Positions 31,472-40,218 of a stretch of 64,000 nucleotides of DNA are shown one piece after another (the first letter of the stretch is position 1; each line of letters starts with the position of its first letter). Position numbers and translations under genes: made by a program. This DNA comes from Arthrobacter sp042667405 (GTDB taxonomy: Bacteria > Actinomycetota > Actinomycetes > Actinomycetales > Micrococcaceae), in assembly GCF_042667405.1 (NCBI RefSeq), contig NZ_JBHVAL010000017.1, positions 1 through 64,000 of the forward strand, in the 5' to 3' direction. Below the pieces are notes generated by a model. That model had not been told where the DNA came from. It saw only the letters and a list, made by a program, of their open reading frames with translations, and made no database searches.

Positions 31472-32560
31472 ATGAGCAACTTCACCGGCCCCATCCCTAC
31501 CCCGAGCGTTCCGGCTCCGGACATTGTCCGCTGCGCGTACCTGGAACTCGTGGTCACTGACCTGGAAAAGTCCCGCGCGTTCTACGTGGACCTCCTGGGC
31601 CTGCACGTGACCGAAGAGGATGAGAACACCATCTACCTGCGCTCGTTTGAGGAGTTCATCCACCACAACCTGGTGCTCCGCAAGGGCCCGGTCGCCGCAG
31701 CCGCTGCCTTCGCGTACCGGGTGAAGTCCCCGGCAGAGGTCGACGCCGCCGAGGCCTACTACCGCGAACTCGGCTGCCGGGTGGAGCGCCGCAAGGAAGG
31801 CTTCACCAAGGGCGTGGGCGATACTGTACGCGTCGAGGACCCGCTGGGCTTCCCCTACGAGTTCTTCTACGACGTCGAACACGTCGAACGCCTCACCCAG
31901 CGCTACGACCTCTACTCCGCCGGCGAGCTGGTCCGCCTGGACCACTTCAACCAGGTCACCCCGGACGTCCCGCGCGGCCGCAAGTACCTCGAGGACCTCG
32001 GCTTCCGCGTCTCCGAAGACATCAAGGATTCCGACGGCGTCACTTACGCCGCGTGGATGCACCGCAAGCAGACCGTGCACGACACAGCCCTGACCGGCGG
32101 CAACGGCCCGCGCCTGCACCACATCGCGTTCTCCACCCACGAGAAGCACAACATCATCCAGATCTGCGACAAGATGGGCGCCCTGCGCATCTCCGACCGC
32201 ATCGAACGCGGGCCCGGACGCCACGGCGTCTCCAACGCGTTCTACCTCTACATCCTGGACCCGGACGGCCACCGCGTGGAGATCTACACCCAGGACTACT
32301 ACACCGGCGACCCCGACAACCCCACCGTCACCTGGGACGTCCACGACAACCAGCGCCGCGACTGGTGGGGCAACCCCGTCGTCCCGTCCTGGTACACCGA
32401 GGCCTCCCTGGTCCTGGACCTCGACGGCAACCCCCAGCCGGTGATCGAACGCGAAGACAAATCCGAAATGGCTGTCACCGTCGGCGCGGACGGCTTCTCC
32501 TACACCCGCCCAACCGAAGGGGCGGCAGCTGACGGCTTCAAACTGGGAGCGCAGGTCTAA
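31472..32560 (+). CDS. hpaD: 3,4-dihydroxyphenylacetate (homoprotocatechuate) 2,3-dioxygenase
   Basis: 362 residues of the type I extradiol family with two vicinal-oxygen-chelate modules. Metal ligands His158 (LVRLDHFNQ), His217 (PRLHHIAF) and Glu270 (GHRVEIYTQDYYTGDP) match His155, His214 and Glu267 of Brevibacterium fuscum HPCD. The sequence closely follows HPCD and Arthrobacter globiformis MndD as I remember them, so the metal could be Fe(II) or Mn(II). It opens the ring of homoprotocatechuate at the 2,3 bond. The ATG at 31472 is the family start; the open frame upstream is antisense-like noise. Confidence 0.96.
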   Translation: MSNFTGPIPTPSVPAPDIVRCAYLELVVTDLEKSRAFYVDLLGLHVTEEDENTIYLRSFEEFIHHNLVLRKGPVAAAAAFAYRVKSPAEVDAAEAYYRELGCRVERRKEGFTKGVGDTVRVEDPLGFPYEFFYDVEHVERLTQRYDLYSAGELVRLDHFNQVTPDVPRGRKYLEDLGFRVSEDIKDSDGVTYAAWMHRKQTVHDTALTGGNGPRLHHIAFSTHEKHNIIQICDKMGALRISDRIERGPGRHGVSNAFYLYILDPDGHRVEIYTQDYYTGDPDNPTVTWDVHDNQRRDWWGNPVVPSWYTEASLVLDLDGNPQPVIEREDKSEMAVTVGADGFSYTRPTEGAAADGFKLGAQV

Positions 32561-32564
32561 AACA

Positions 32565-33350
32565 ATGCTGGACGCGAAGACGATCGAAGCCATTGCCGAC
32601 GAACTCCTTGAAGCCCACCGGAACCGCAAACCGGTGCCGCGCCTGACCGCCCGCTACCCGGACATGACGGTGGAGGATTCCTACGCCGTGCAGCAGTTGT
32701 GGCGGCAGCGGAACGAGGAAGCCGGACGCACGTTGGTGGGGCGGAAGATCGGCCTCACGTCCAAAGCCATGCAGGCCGCCACGGGCATCACGGAGCCGGA
32801 CTATGGCGCGATTTTCGACGACATGGTCCTGGAAACCGGCTGCTCCGTGGAGTGGGACCAGTACACCCACCCCCGGGTCGAAGTGGAACTCGCGTTCGTG
32901 CTCAAGGAGGGGCTGAAGGGCCCAGGCTGCACTATTTTCGACGTCCTCAACGCCACCGACTACGTAGTTCCGGCCCTCGAGATCCTGGACTCCAGGATCG
33001 AAATGGAGGGCCGGACCATCGTGGACACGATCTCGGACAATGCCGCGATGGGTGCCATGGTGATCGGCGGACGGCCGGTGAAGCCGGACGCCGTCGACCT
33101 CCGCTGGGTCTCCGCGATCCTGTACAAGAACCAGACCGTGGAGGAGACCGGGGTGGCCGCCGGCGTCCTCGATCATCCGGCCAACGGCGTGCACTGGCTG
33201 GCCAACAAGATCGCAGCGCACCGGGATTCGATGAAGGCCGGAGACATCATCCTGGCCGGCTCCTTCACCCGGCCCTTGTGGGTCTACAAGGGCGACACCG
33301 TCCACGCGGACTACGGACCGTTGGGAGTTGTGACATGCCACTTCAACTAG
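32565..33350 (+). CDS. hpaH: 2-oxo-hept-3-ene-1,7-dioate hydratase
   Basis: 261 residues of the FAH-like hydratase family (HpaH/MhpD). KIGLTSKAMQAATGITEPDYGAIFDDMVLETG and EVELAFVLKEGLKG (acidic metal ligands) are typical. It adds water to 2-oxo-hept-3-ene-1,7-dioate, forming the aldolase substrate. It starts 4 bp after the hpaD stop without a strong ribosome site, so translation is probably coupled; the end overlaps the aldolase gene by 16 bp. Confidence 0.93.
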   Translation: MLDAKTIEAIADELLEAHRNRKPVPRLTARYPDMTVEDSYAVQQLWRQRNEEAGRTLVGRKIGLTSKAMQAATGITEPDYGAIFDDMVLETGCSVEWDQYTHPRVEVELAFVLKEGLKGPGCTIFDVLNATDYVVPALEILDSRIEMEGRTIVDTISDNAAMGAMVIGGRPVKPDAVDLRWVSAILYKNQTVEETGVAAGVLDHPANGVHWLANKIAAHRDSMKAGDIILAGSFTRPLWVYKGDTVHADYGPLGVVTCHFN

Positions 33351-34138
33351 AACCGACGTTCTACACCGCCCTCAGGGAGGGGAACCGCCCATTGGCTGGC
33401 ATGTGGGTGTGTTCCGGCAGCCCGCTCGTGGCGGAAATCTGCGCTGGTTCGGGCCTGGACTGGGTACTGATCGACGCCGAACACAGCCCCAACGGCCTCG
33501 AATCGATCCTCGCCCAACTCCAGGCGATGCACGGCTATCCGGTCCAAGCCATGGTCCGGCCGCCGGTCAACGACACCGTGGTCATCAAGCAGTACCTGGA
33601 CCTCGGCGTGCAGAACCTGCTGATTCCGATGGTCAACTCTGCCGGGGAAGCGGCCGCTGCGGTCTCCGCCGTCCGCTACCCGCCGCACGGGGTGCGGGGT
33701 GTCGGCTCGGCGCTGGCCAGGGCATCGCGCTGGAACCGGGTCCCGGACTACCTTGCGACGGCGGGTGAAACCGTCAGCGTCACCGTCCAGATCGAATCCA
33801 CCGCAGCAGTCGAGGCCGTTGAGGAGATCCTGGCTGTCGATGGCGTGGACGGCATCTTCCTCGGCCCCTCGGACCTCGCTGCCTCGATGGGCTTGCTGGG
33901 ACAACAGGAACACCCTGAGGTGAGGGCCGCCGTCGAACGCTGTATTCAGGCCGCCTCAGCAGCAGGCAAGCCAGCCGGCGTCAACGCCTTCAACCCCGGA
34001 ACTGCCCGCGCGTATCTCGACGCCGGTGCCTCCTTCGTGCTGGTTGGCGCGGATGTCGCCGTGCTGGCCCGGGCCTCGGAAGCGCTGGCGTCCGAGTTCG
34101 TCCGGCCCGTCGATGGGCCCGTGAAACAGAGCTACTAA
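33335..34138 (+). CDS. hpaI: HpaI-type 2,4-dihydroxyhept-2-ene-1,7-dioate aldolase (copy 1)
   Basis: 267 residues of the HpcH/HpaI class II aldolase family. MWVCSGSPLVAEICAGSGLDWVLIDAEHSPN contains the catalytic His and metal-binding region, with QIESTAAVEAVEEIL and DGIFLGPSDLAASMG giving the metal Glu and Asp. It cleaves 4-hydroxy-2-oxoheptane-1,7-dioate to pyruvate and succinic semialdehyde. GGAG lies seven bases before the ATG, which falls inside the hpaH gene. A close paralogue follows. Confidence 0.93.
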   Translation: MPLQLEPTFYTALREGNRPLAGMWVCSGSPLVAEICAGSGLDWVLIDAEHSPNGLESILAQLQAMHGYPVQAMVRPPVNDTVVIKQYLDLGVQNLLIPMVNSAGEAAAAVSAVRYPPHGVRGVGSALARASRWNRVPDYLATAGETVSVTVQIESTAAVEAVEEILAVDGVDGIFLGPSDLAASMGLLGQQEHPEVRAAVERCIQAASAAGKPAGVNAFNPGTARAYLDAGASFVLVGADVAVLARASEALASEFVRPVDGPVKQSY

Positions 34139-34225
34139 GCGCTGGGCTCCGGTCTGTTATGCCAGCCTGCAAAGGGGTACAACAGTGGTATCACCTTGCG
34201 GGTTTCGGACTACGGGAGCTGAGCG

Positions 34226-35035
34226 ATGTCGATCCGGCCAGTGCCACATCCCACTTTCTATTCAGTGCTGGAAACCGAAGCAAGACCGCTGGTGGGTATG
34301 TGGGTCTGCTCGGGGAGCCCACTGGTGGCGGAGATCTGTGCGGGCTCGGGGCTGGACTGGTTGCTGATCGACGCTGAGCACAGTCCCAACGGCATCGAGT
34401 CGATCCTTGGCCAGCTGCACAGTGTCAGTGGCTACCCGGTACAGATCATGGTCCGGCCGCCGGTCAACGATCCTGTGGTGATTAAGCAATACCTGGATTT
34501 GGGCGTGCAGAACCTGCTGGTGCCCATGGTCAATTCGGCGTTGGAGGCCGAAGCAGCGGTAGCAGCCGTCCGGTACCCGCCGTTGGGTGTCCGTGGTGTT
34601 GGCTCGGCCTTGGCGCGTGCCTCACGTTGGAACCGGATCCCCGACTACCTCGCCCAGGCCGACGAAACCGTGAGTGTTACCGTCCAAGTGGAATCCGAAG
34701 CGGCAGCCGCAGCGGTCGAGGAAATCCTCGCCGTGGACGGAGTCGACGGCATCTTCCTCGGCCCGGCGGACCTTGCCGCCTCCATGGGCCTGCTGGGACA
34801 GCACGAGAATCCCTTGGTGCGCGCCGTCGTCGAGCACTGCCTCGCGGCTGCGGGCGTCGCCGGCAAGCCCGCAGGCGTAAACGCCTTTAACGAGGAGATC
34901 GCAAGGGCTTATCTCGACGCCGGTGCGGCCTTTGCGCTGGTGGGGGCGGACGTGGTGGTGCTGGCGAGGGCTTCGGAGGCTTTCGCGGAGAAGTTCATCG
35001 CGGTGTCGGAGAAGGCGGAGCGGGAGAGCTACTGA
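34226..35035 (+). CDS. HpaI-type aldolase, tandem paralogue (copy 2)
   Basis: 269 residues, closely similar to copy 1 throughout (for example MWVCSGSPLVAEICAGSGLDWLLIDAEHSPNG and GVGSALARASRWNRIPDYLA). All catalytic and metal residues are kept, so it is probably active. The 87-bp gap from copy 1 and its own GGGAG ribosome site fit a gene duplication within the operon. It may have a different aldehyde preference or simply raise dosage. The gene pair ends the pathway genes. Confidence 0.9.
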   Translation: MSIRPVPHPTFYSVLETEARPLVGMWVCSGSPLVAEICAGSGLDWLLIDAEHSPNGIESILGQLHSVSGYPVQIMVRPPVNDPVVIKQYLDLGVQNLLVPMVNSALEAEAAVAAVRYPPLGVRGVGSALARASRWNRIPDYLAQADETVSVTVQVESEAAAAAVEEILAVDGVDGIFLGPADLAASMGLLGQHENPLVRAVVEHCLAAAGVAGKPAGVNAFNEEIARAYLDAGAAFALVGADVVVLARASEAFAEKFIAVSEKAERESY

Positions 35036-35080
35036 TCCTCCGTTAGGATCGATTGATCTACAGCCTGAGGGGGCAGAGCT

Positions 35081-35521
35081 ATGAAGATCCGTGTGTTGGT
35101 TGTGGTCGCGTTGCTGGGGGCCCTGGTTGCCTGTACTCCGCAGCCCGCAGGCCCGAAGGTCCTGGACCGCGAGGCGACGGCGGAAGATACGCTTCCGGCG
35201 TCCCTGAACCTTGGCGGCGTCGACGTACAGGTTGAACCCGGGAGCGCCCGGTTGCTGACGAAGTACGACGACGTGAAGTACTTCGCGGCCAGGAGTACCA
35301 CTGCGGGGACCGCCTGCTTGATCGTGGTGCCCGAGGGACTGCCGGAGCGATGGGTGACCGGATGCGCTGCTGCCGGGTTGAGTGAACGGATCGTTACTGT
35401 CACCAGTGTGGACGGTTCAGAGTCGACGTTGGTCAACGACGGCGCCGACACCTCACGGCCGGAGTTCAAGGGCCTGACCAAGATCCATGACAATGTGCTG
35501 ATCAGCAAGGCTTCGCGCTAG
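35081..35521 (+). CDS. Putative lipoprotein
   Basis: 146 residues. The signal peptide MKIRVLVVVALLGALVACTPQ contains the lipobox LVAC, so Cys18 would be lipidated after cleavage. The rest is a small secreted domain with two further Cys (GTACLIVV, VTGCAAAG) that could form a disulfide. GAGGGGG lies seven bases before the ATG. The stop overlaps the end of the convergent SnoaL-like gene. No function known. Confidence 0.78.
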   Translation: MKIRVLVVVALLGALVACTPQPAGPKVLDREATAEDTLPASLNLGGVDVQVEPGSARLLTKYDDVKYFAARSTTAGTACLIVVPEGLPERWVTGCAAAGLSERIVTVTSVDGSESTLVNDGADTSRPEFKGLTKIHDNVLISKASR

Positions 35522-35889
35522 GCAGGCGTGTCCTTCCGGGCCATGTACCACTCCGTGAATTCGCGGGCCCTGCCGTCCTCGGCGAAGCGGATGACCCACA
35601 GGTTGTCGTACGTGGGCTGGCCGTTGAGGTACGTGGTGAGTCCCTGCACGAACGCGGTGTCGCCATCCCTGCCCAGGAGCGTCCACTCGAAGGTCCAGTC
35701 TTCGGGTTTGTCGGAGGAATCGCCGGACCATTCCTTTACGATCTCCTCATGCCCGTGCCAGGCTTCGGGATCGTCCGGGCGGGTGTTGTAGACGGCGTCC
35801 TCCGTGAACAACGCACGGATGTCCTCTGGCCGGTTCGAGGTCCACGCGCGTTCGTAGTTGTCCATCCAGGCGTTCACGTCGTTGGTCAT
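35518..35889 (-). CDS. SnoaL/NTF2-like protein
   Basis: 123 residues. MTNDVNAWMDNYERAWTSNRPEDIRALFTEDAVYNTRPDD is the usual opening helix and strand of nuclear-transport-factor-2-like proteins, followed by WHGHEEIVKEW and a beta-sheet (FEWTLLGRDGDTAFVQGLTTY, LWVIRFAEDGRAREFTEWYM). Such proteins are small cone-shaped binding or catalytic domains; the ligand is unknown. Confidence 0.82.
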   Translation of the reverse strand: MTNDVNAWMDNYERAWTSNRPEDIRALFTEDAVYNTRPDDPEAWHGHEEIVKEWSGDSSDKPEDWTFEWTLLGRDGDTAFVQGLTTYLNGQPTYDNLWVIRFAEDGRAREFTEWYMARKDTPA

Positions 35890-35920
35890 GTACCCGTTCT
35901 ACCGTGCGCTGGGTGTGGGT

Positions 35921-36421
35921 TCAACGGTGGCCGCGGCCTGCATGGCGGATGTGCTCCGGGGTGAGGCCGGTCAGGGATGCGAGCTCCAGATCATCGCAGA
36001 CCTGCGCCCGCAGGGCCATGACGATGAGCGACTCCCGGCGTTCGGTGATCTGCCCGCGATGCCGTTCCGCGGCTTTCAGCTCTTCACTCTTGGCCTTCAA
36101 CGCGTCCAACTGTGCCTGCCGGGGGAGCCCGCTCAGATGGAGATCGTCATAAGCCAAAGCGATGGTTCGGACTGTGCGGAGGTTCTCGCCGGTTACCGCC
36201 GCGATGGTGGCCAACGTGAGCCCGTCTTCCACGGCCTGGGCGATCAGGTCGTTCCTTGCCGCGGTCAAGGTTCTGATGGAGCTGGCGGCGTGGGTGAGGA
36301 GTTGGCGATGAACACCGAGGGCGTGGACCAGTTTCGCGTGCTCTCCGTCCGAGGGCGCGGCGGGGCGTGTGGGGGAGTTGGCCCGGTACGCGTACCGTCC
36401 AGTGGCTGACCGGGTTTGCAT
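35921..36421 (-). CDS. Unrecognised protein with two helix-turn-helix-like segments
   Basis: 166 residues from the ATG at 36421 after GAAAGGGAG. Two HTH-like stretches are seen: GLTLATIAAVTGENLRTVRTIAL in the middle and DLELASLTGLTPEHIRHAGRG at the C-terminus, with a charged helix (LDALKAKSEELKAAERHRGQ) between. It may bind DNA, perhaps as two domains. No family name can be given. Single gene on the minus strand. Confidence 0.6.
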   Translation of the reverse strand: MQTRSATGRYAYRANSPTRPAAPSDGEHAKLVHALGVHRQLLTHAASSIRTLTAARNDLIAQAVEDGLTLATIAAVTGENLRTVRTIALAYDDLHLSGLPRQAQLDALKAKSEELKAAERHRGQITERRESLIVMALRAQVCDDLELASLTGLTPEHIRHAGRGHR

Positions 36422-36583
36422 TGGCTCCCTTTCGGTTCGGATGGGCACCGCTGTTCACTCGAATCTAGGCATCGTTCGGGTGGCCGTGGAAATACCAAAA
36501 CCGGGTGAACCCATAAGCAAAGCGCATGGATGGTCCTCCAAAAGCCTTCTTGCAGGGCCCATCCGGGATGAGTTGAACCTAAG

Positions 36584-36622
36584 CCATAAGACCCCCTTAT
36601 GGATCCACGCACATTAGGTCTT
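36584..36622. promoter_or_regulatory. Operator-like repeats before the aminotransferase operon
   Basis: CCATAAG-N5-CTTATGG (36584-36602) is a perfect inverted repeat. ATAAGACC (36586-36593) also faces GGTCTTAT (36615-36622). The ATAAGAC element recurs at 39127 and 39151, close to the LysR gene, so a LysR-type target is plausible. Confidence 0.5.
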
Positions 36623-36707
36623 ATCCAGAGCACCCCGGCCCTACTTAGTCTCGAACAAAGGGATCCGCGAATCCGCGCGTCCTGAGTTCCACATTCCTGG
36701 AGGAGAC

Positions 36708-37916
36708 ATGTCCGAGTTCCTGCCGGCGTCGAGGGTTACCCGCATCAAAGCCTCAGCCAGCGTCGCCGCGGCCGCCCGCGTCCGCGAACTGAAAGCTGAA
36801 GGTGTCCGGATCATCGACCTCACCGTCGGAGAGCCGGACTTCGACACCCCGGACCACATCAAGGCAGCGGCCATCGAGGCGATCAAGGCCGGCGAGACCA
36901 AGTACACCTCAGTCACGGGCACTCCTGAGCTGCAGGCCGCGATCCTGACCAAGATCGAGCGCGACACCGGCCACGTTTATGGAGCCAATCAACTGACTAT
37001 CGGTGGCGGCGCCAAGCAGGTCCTGTACGTGGCACTCATGGCCTCGCTTAATGAAGGCGACGAAGTCATTGTCCCGGCCCCGTACTGGGTGTCCTACCCG
37101 GACATGGTCCTGGCGAACGACGGCACTCCAGTGATCGTCGAAACCACGGAAGACACAGGTTTCAAACTCACCCCCGCGGCTCTTGAACAAGCCATCACCT
37201 CCAAGACCAAGTGGCTGATCCTCAATGCGCCATCCAACCCCACGGGAGCCGTCTACTCCCGCGAGGAACTCCAGGCCCTGGGCGCCGTGCTGGAAGAATA
37301 CCCGCAGGTCTTCGTCCTCACCGATGAAATCTATGACGAGGTCTATTTCGGAGAAGGCCGCGTAACCAGCCTGGTCACCGCAGTCCCGGCCCTGAAGGAG
37401 CGGATCCTGCTGGTCAACGGCGTCTCCAAGGCCTACGCCATGACAGGTTGGCGCCTCGGTTACGGCGTGGGCCCAGCCCCGCTCGTCGCGGCGATGAACA
37501 AGCTGCAGTCGCAGACTTCGTCCTGCCCGTCGTCGATCAGCCAGGCTGCTGCCGCCGCCGCTCTGAACGGTGACCAGTCCTTCGTCCGCGACAGCGTGGA
37601 GGTCTACCGCAAGCGTCGGGATGCCGCCGTCGAGGGTTTGAACTCCATCGACGGACTGTCCGTGGCCCCGGCGGAAGGCGCGTTCTACGCCTACGTGAAC
37701 TGCGCAGGCGTCATCGGCAAGACCGCGCCGGACGGCCGGGTCATCGAAAACGACCAAGACTTCACCCTTTACCTGCTGGACGCCGCGCGCGTCGCTGTCA
37801 TCCAGGGTTCGGCCTACGGTCTGGGCCCGTACTTCAGGATCTCCTTCGCCACCTCGCTGGAGACCATCAACGACGGCGTGGACTCCATCCGCGACGCCGT
37901 CAACGCCCTCTCCTAA
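36708..37916 (+). CDS. Class I PLP-dependent aminotransferase (aspartate aminotransferase-like)
   Basis: 402 residues of fold type I. NGVSKAYAMTGWRLGYG carries the PLP lysine, LILNAPSNPTGAVY and TDEIYDEVYF the cofactor Asn and Asp/Tyr, and YFRISFA the substrate carboxylate Arg. This is the 1-gamma aspartate-aminotransferase type (Thermus AspC-like). AGGAGA precedes the ATG. The RraA-family gene begins 22 bp downstream, so the operon probably links oxaloacetate or another 2-oxoacid to an amino acid. Confidence 0.9.
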   Translation: MSEFLPASRVTRIKASASVAAAARVRELKAEGVRIIDLTVGEPDFDTPDHIKAAAIEAIKAGETKYTSVTGTPELQAAILTKIERDTGHVYGANQLTIGGGAKQVLYVALMASLNEGDEVIVPAPYWVSYPDMVLANDGTPVIVETTEDTGFKLTPAALEQAITSKTKWLILNAPSNPTGAVYSREELQALGAVLEEYPQVFVLTDEIYDEVYFGEGRVTSLVTAVPALKERILLVNGVSKAYAMTGWRLGYGVGPAPLVAAMNKLQSQTSSCPSSISQAAAAAALNGDQSFVRDSVEVYRKRRDAAVEGLNSIDGLSVAPAEGAFYAYVNCAGVIGKTAPDGRVIENDQDFTLYLLDAARVAVIQGSAYGLGPYFRISFATSLETINDGVDSIRDAVNALS

Positions 37917-37938
37917 GCCCTCACAGAAGGAACCGGAA

Positions 37939-38613
37939 ATGATCCACGTCAAAACCAAATTCGAGCGCCCGGACGCAGACGTCGTCGCGCGCCTCGCCGC
38001 CTTTTCCTCCGCTACGATCCACGAGGCCCAGGGCCGCCGCGGCGCGTTGAGCTCCAAAATCAAGCCGATTGACCGCTCCATGTCCTTCTGCGGACCTGCC
38101 GTCACCGTGGCCTGTGCGCCGCAGGACAACCTCATGCTCCAGGTTGCCATCCACTACGCCCAAGAAGGCGACGTCGTGCTGGTTGGTGCGCAGGAAATGG
38201 CGGAGGCAGGCACGTTCGGCGACGTCCTGGGTAACGCCATGAAGGCCAAAGGCATCGCTGCCATGGTTACCGACTCCGGCGTTCGCGACACCCAGGACCT
38301 GATTGAGCTCGGCCTGCCCGTCTTCTCCGGCAGCGTTTCCATCAAGGGAACGGTCAAGGAAACCCTCGGCCCGATCAACCACCCGATCGTATTCGGCGAC
38401 GAGATCATCTACCCGGGCGACATCCTGCGCGGCGACGCTGACGGCGTCGTCGTCGTCCGCCGCGAAGAAGCCGAGGAAGTCATTGCCCTGTCCCAGGCGC
38501 GCGACGACCACGAGCGCGAACTCATCAAGCTCTACCACGACGGCGGAAACACCATTGAGCTCTGCGGCCTGACCGAGAAGCTGAAGGAGAAAGGCCTCCT
38601 TGTGGAGGACTAG
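37939..38613 (+). CDS. RraA-family aldolase/decarboxylase (CHA aldolase-like)
   Basis: 224 residues. GDVLGNAMKAKGIAAMVTDSGVRDTQDLIELGLPVFS has the Arg-Asp metal/substrate signature of 4-carboxy-4-hydroxy-2-oxoadipate aldolase/oxaloacetate decarboxylases (LigK/HMG aldolase group) within the RraA family. N-terminal ATIHEAQGRRGAL also fits. It would split a 4-hydroxy-2-oxo acid to pyruvate or decarboxylate oxaloacetate; the physiological substrate is unknown because no ring-cleavage gene adjoins it. Good ribosome site (AGAAGGA). Two hairpins follow. Confidence 0.87.
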   Translation: MIHVKTKFERPDADVVARLAAFSSATIHEAQGRRGALSSKIKPIDRSMSFCGPAVTVACAPQDNLMLQVAIHYAQEGDVVLVGAQEMAEAGTFGDVLGNAMKAKGIAAMVTDSGVRDTQDLIELGLPVFSGSVSIKGTVKETLGPINHPIVFGDEIIYPGDILRGDADGVVVVRREEAEEVIALSQARDDHERELIKLYHDGGNTIELCGLTEKLKEKGLLVED

Positions 38614-38624
38614 TCCCCTCGCTG

Positions 38625-38735
38625 AGGGCCGGCCGTGCGTCTGCAAAAGGCGTGCCGCCGGCCCTTTGGCGTGATCCGTTGGGGAAAACAAAAGGCGCCT
38701 TGCCTCGTGTGGTTGCTACGAGGGCTGGGCGCCTT
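38625..38735 (+). terminator. Double terminator after the RraA gene
   Basis: First stem: AGGGCCGGC (38625-38633) with GCCGGCCCT (38657-38665). Second: AAGGCGCC (38692-38699) with GGCGCCTT (38728-38735), enclosing CCTCGT/ACGAGG (38703-38708 and 38718-38723). It may serve both the RraA operon and the small minus-strand gene. Confidence 0.7.
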
Positions 38736-38813
38736 GGGGTGCTGCGGCTTGGGTAAATGTACGACGGCGGCGAGCCGGGTTGCGTGGTCCCTTCGCCACT
38801 GGTGGGGTGCAGG

Positions 38814-39035
38814 TCAGTCGAGGCCCGGGTGCCCGGGGCGGGTGTCCACCAGGTGCCACTCGATGCTGTTCCCGGAGTGTGCCGGCATCAGACTTCCTTC
38901 GAACACGAACAGCGGTTCACCAATGCCGCCGACCGGACGCCAGAAGCCATTCCGGGGGCAGTGGAAGCCGGTACGTGCGCTGACTGTTCCGCGGGTTGGA
39001 TTCGAGACCCATCCGGAGGTGCTGATCTTTTTCAC
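38814..39035 (-). CDS. Small protein of unknown function (73 aa)
   Basis: A GTG at 39035, six bases after AAAGGAT, opens a frame starting MKKISTSGWVSNPTRGTVSARTG, then CPRNGFWRPVGG and SLMPAHSGNSIEWHLVDTRPG. The Trp/Pro/Gly-rich composition resembles small YjzC-like bacterial proteins, though this is only an impression. It lies between the RraA operon and LysR, and its upstream region holds two ATAAGAC motifs, so it may belong to the LysR regulon. Confidence 0.6.
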   Translation of the reverse strand: MKKISTSGWVSNPTRGTVSARTGFHCPRNGFWRPVGGIGEPLFVFEGSLMPAHSGNSIEWHLVDTRPGHPGLD

Positions 39036-39126
39036 CGTTTTATCCTTTGAACAGGCCCGCTGTGTCCCGCGGGCCGTATTTCGAATTTCTTCTTAATTCG
39101 ATATTAGGAAACTAAAACGGCTTTGA

Positions 39127-39167
39127 ATAAGACCAAAGCTGTCTGTCCGGATAAGACTTCTTTATGG
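39127..39167. promoter_or_regulatory. ATAAGAC repeats near LysR 3' end
   Basis: ATAAGACC (39127-39134) and ATAAGAC (39151-39157, followed by TTCTTTATGG) lie upstream of the 73-aa gene (minus strand). The same elements stand before the aminotransferase operon at 36584. Confidence 0.4.
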
Positions 39168-40106
39168 ATGCGCCGGCAGCTGCACAGGGTCCGTTCCGTA
39201 CTTTGAGATCAGCTGTTGGTGCAGCATTTCCTTGACTACCAGGAGCACGGCCGAGGCTGCCTCCGACAGGGGCTCGTGGTCCGGGGTGCAGAGGGCGATC
39301 TTGCTCTGCAACCCGGGCTCGACGATCCGGAGCACTTTGAAGTCCTGATCCGGGAAGAGGGCGTCGGCAGCGGACTTGGGCAGCACCGTGCCGCCGAGGT
39401 TGGCGCGGATGAGCCTGGTCAAAGAAGGTACGGACTCCACCTCGCCCACCAGTTTGAGCGGAAGGTCCTGGTCTGCGAGACCCTTTTCGATGATCTGGCG
39501 CAGCGTGTGGTTCTTCTCGGGGAGGAAGAGTCCCACGCTGCTCGCTTCGGCAAGGGTGACTGTGTCCTTGCCGTGGTTCACATCGAGGTCCGGATGGACC
39601 ACCAAGTGCAGGTCCTCCACGATCATGGTGGTGAACTGCACTCCCCGGATCTTTCCGGGCTCATAGATCAGCGCCATGTCCAAGCGCCCGTTCTTGATGG
39701 CTTCGCTGAGGACACCGCCAAAAATCTCTGTCAGGTGGACCACGATGTCCGGGTAGCGGCGACCCACTTCCCTGATGATCTGGGGTGTGAGGCTGGATGC
39801 CATGCTGTAGGGCGCGATGGCGATGGACACCCGCCCGGATGGTGCGGCACCGGAGCTCGCGACGTCCTGCCGTGCCTGCTCCACCAATCGCAGGATCGAC
39901 TGCGCGTGCCGGTACAAGGTGTGCCCCGCGGCGGTGGGTTCGACGCCCTGCTTGCTGCGGATGAGGAGCCGCTGCTTGAGGTCATTCTCAAGTGCGGAGA
40001 CCTGCTGGCTCAGTGCCGGCTGCGCTACGTGGAGCGTCGCGGCAGCCTTGGTGATACTTCCCGAATCGACGATCTGGACAAAGTATGCGAGCTTTCGAGT
40101 GTCCAT
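39162..40106 (-). CDS. LysR family transcriptional regulator
   Basis: 314 residues. The N-terminal helix-turn-helix reads MDTRKLAYFVQIVDSGSITKAAATLHVAQPALSQQVSALENDL, followed by a LysR effector domain resembling the Nac/CynR branch. The ATG at 40106 follows GGAAGG; the longer frame is not protein-like. Divergent from pxpA-pxpB-pxpC with an inverted repeat (40219-40236) between, so it most likely controls that operon and perhaps the aminotransferase-RraA operon to its other side. Confidence 0.9.
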   Translation of the reverse strand: MDTRKLAYFVQIVDSGSITKAAATLHVAQPALSQQVSALENDLKQRLLIRSKQGVEPTAAGHTLYRHAQSILRLVEQARQDVASSGAAPSGRVSIAIAPYSMASSLTPQIIREVGRRYPDIVVHLTEIFGGVLSEAIKNGRLDMALIYEPGKIRGVQFTTMIVEDLHLVVHPDLDVNHGKDTVTLAEASSVGLFLPEKNHTLRQIIEKGLADQDLPLKLVGEVESVPSLTRLIRANLGGTVLPKSAADALFPDQDFKVLRIVEPGLQSKIALCTPDHEPLSEAASAVLLVVKEMLHQQLISKYGTDPVQLPAHP

Positions 40107-40218
40107 GCTTCTGCCTTCCTGGAGAGCCACGTCCCCGGGTGGCGTGCGTAGGAAAATTCTAGTCGCGCGGTGGGTGCGACCCCTGCCACAGTACATGGTG
40201 GCGCAGGTCATAACGGAG

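Noticed and set aside
29857..31557. 566-codon open frame on the minus strand
   Set aside because: Antisense to hpaE, low-complexity Val/Gly/His-rich reading without domains.
29185..35035. Possible genomic island boundaries or mobile element around the hpa cluster
   Set aside because: No transposase, integrase, tRNA or flanking direct repeats were seen; only the inverted repeat at 27518 is notable.
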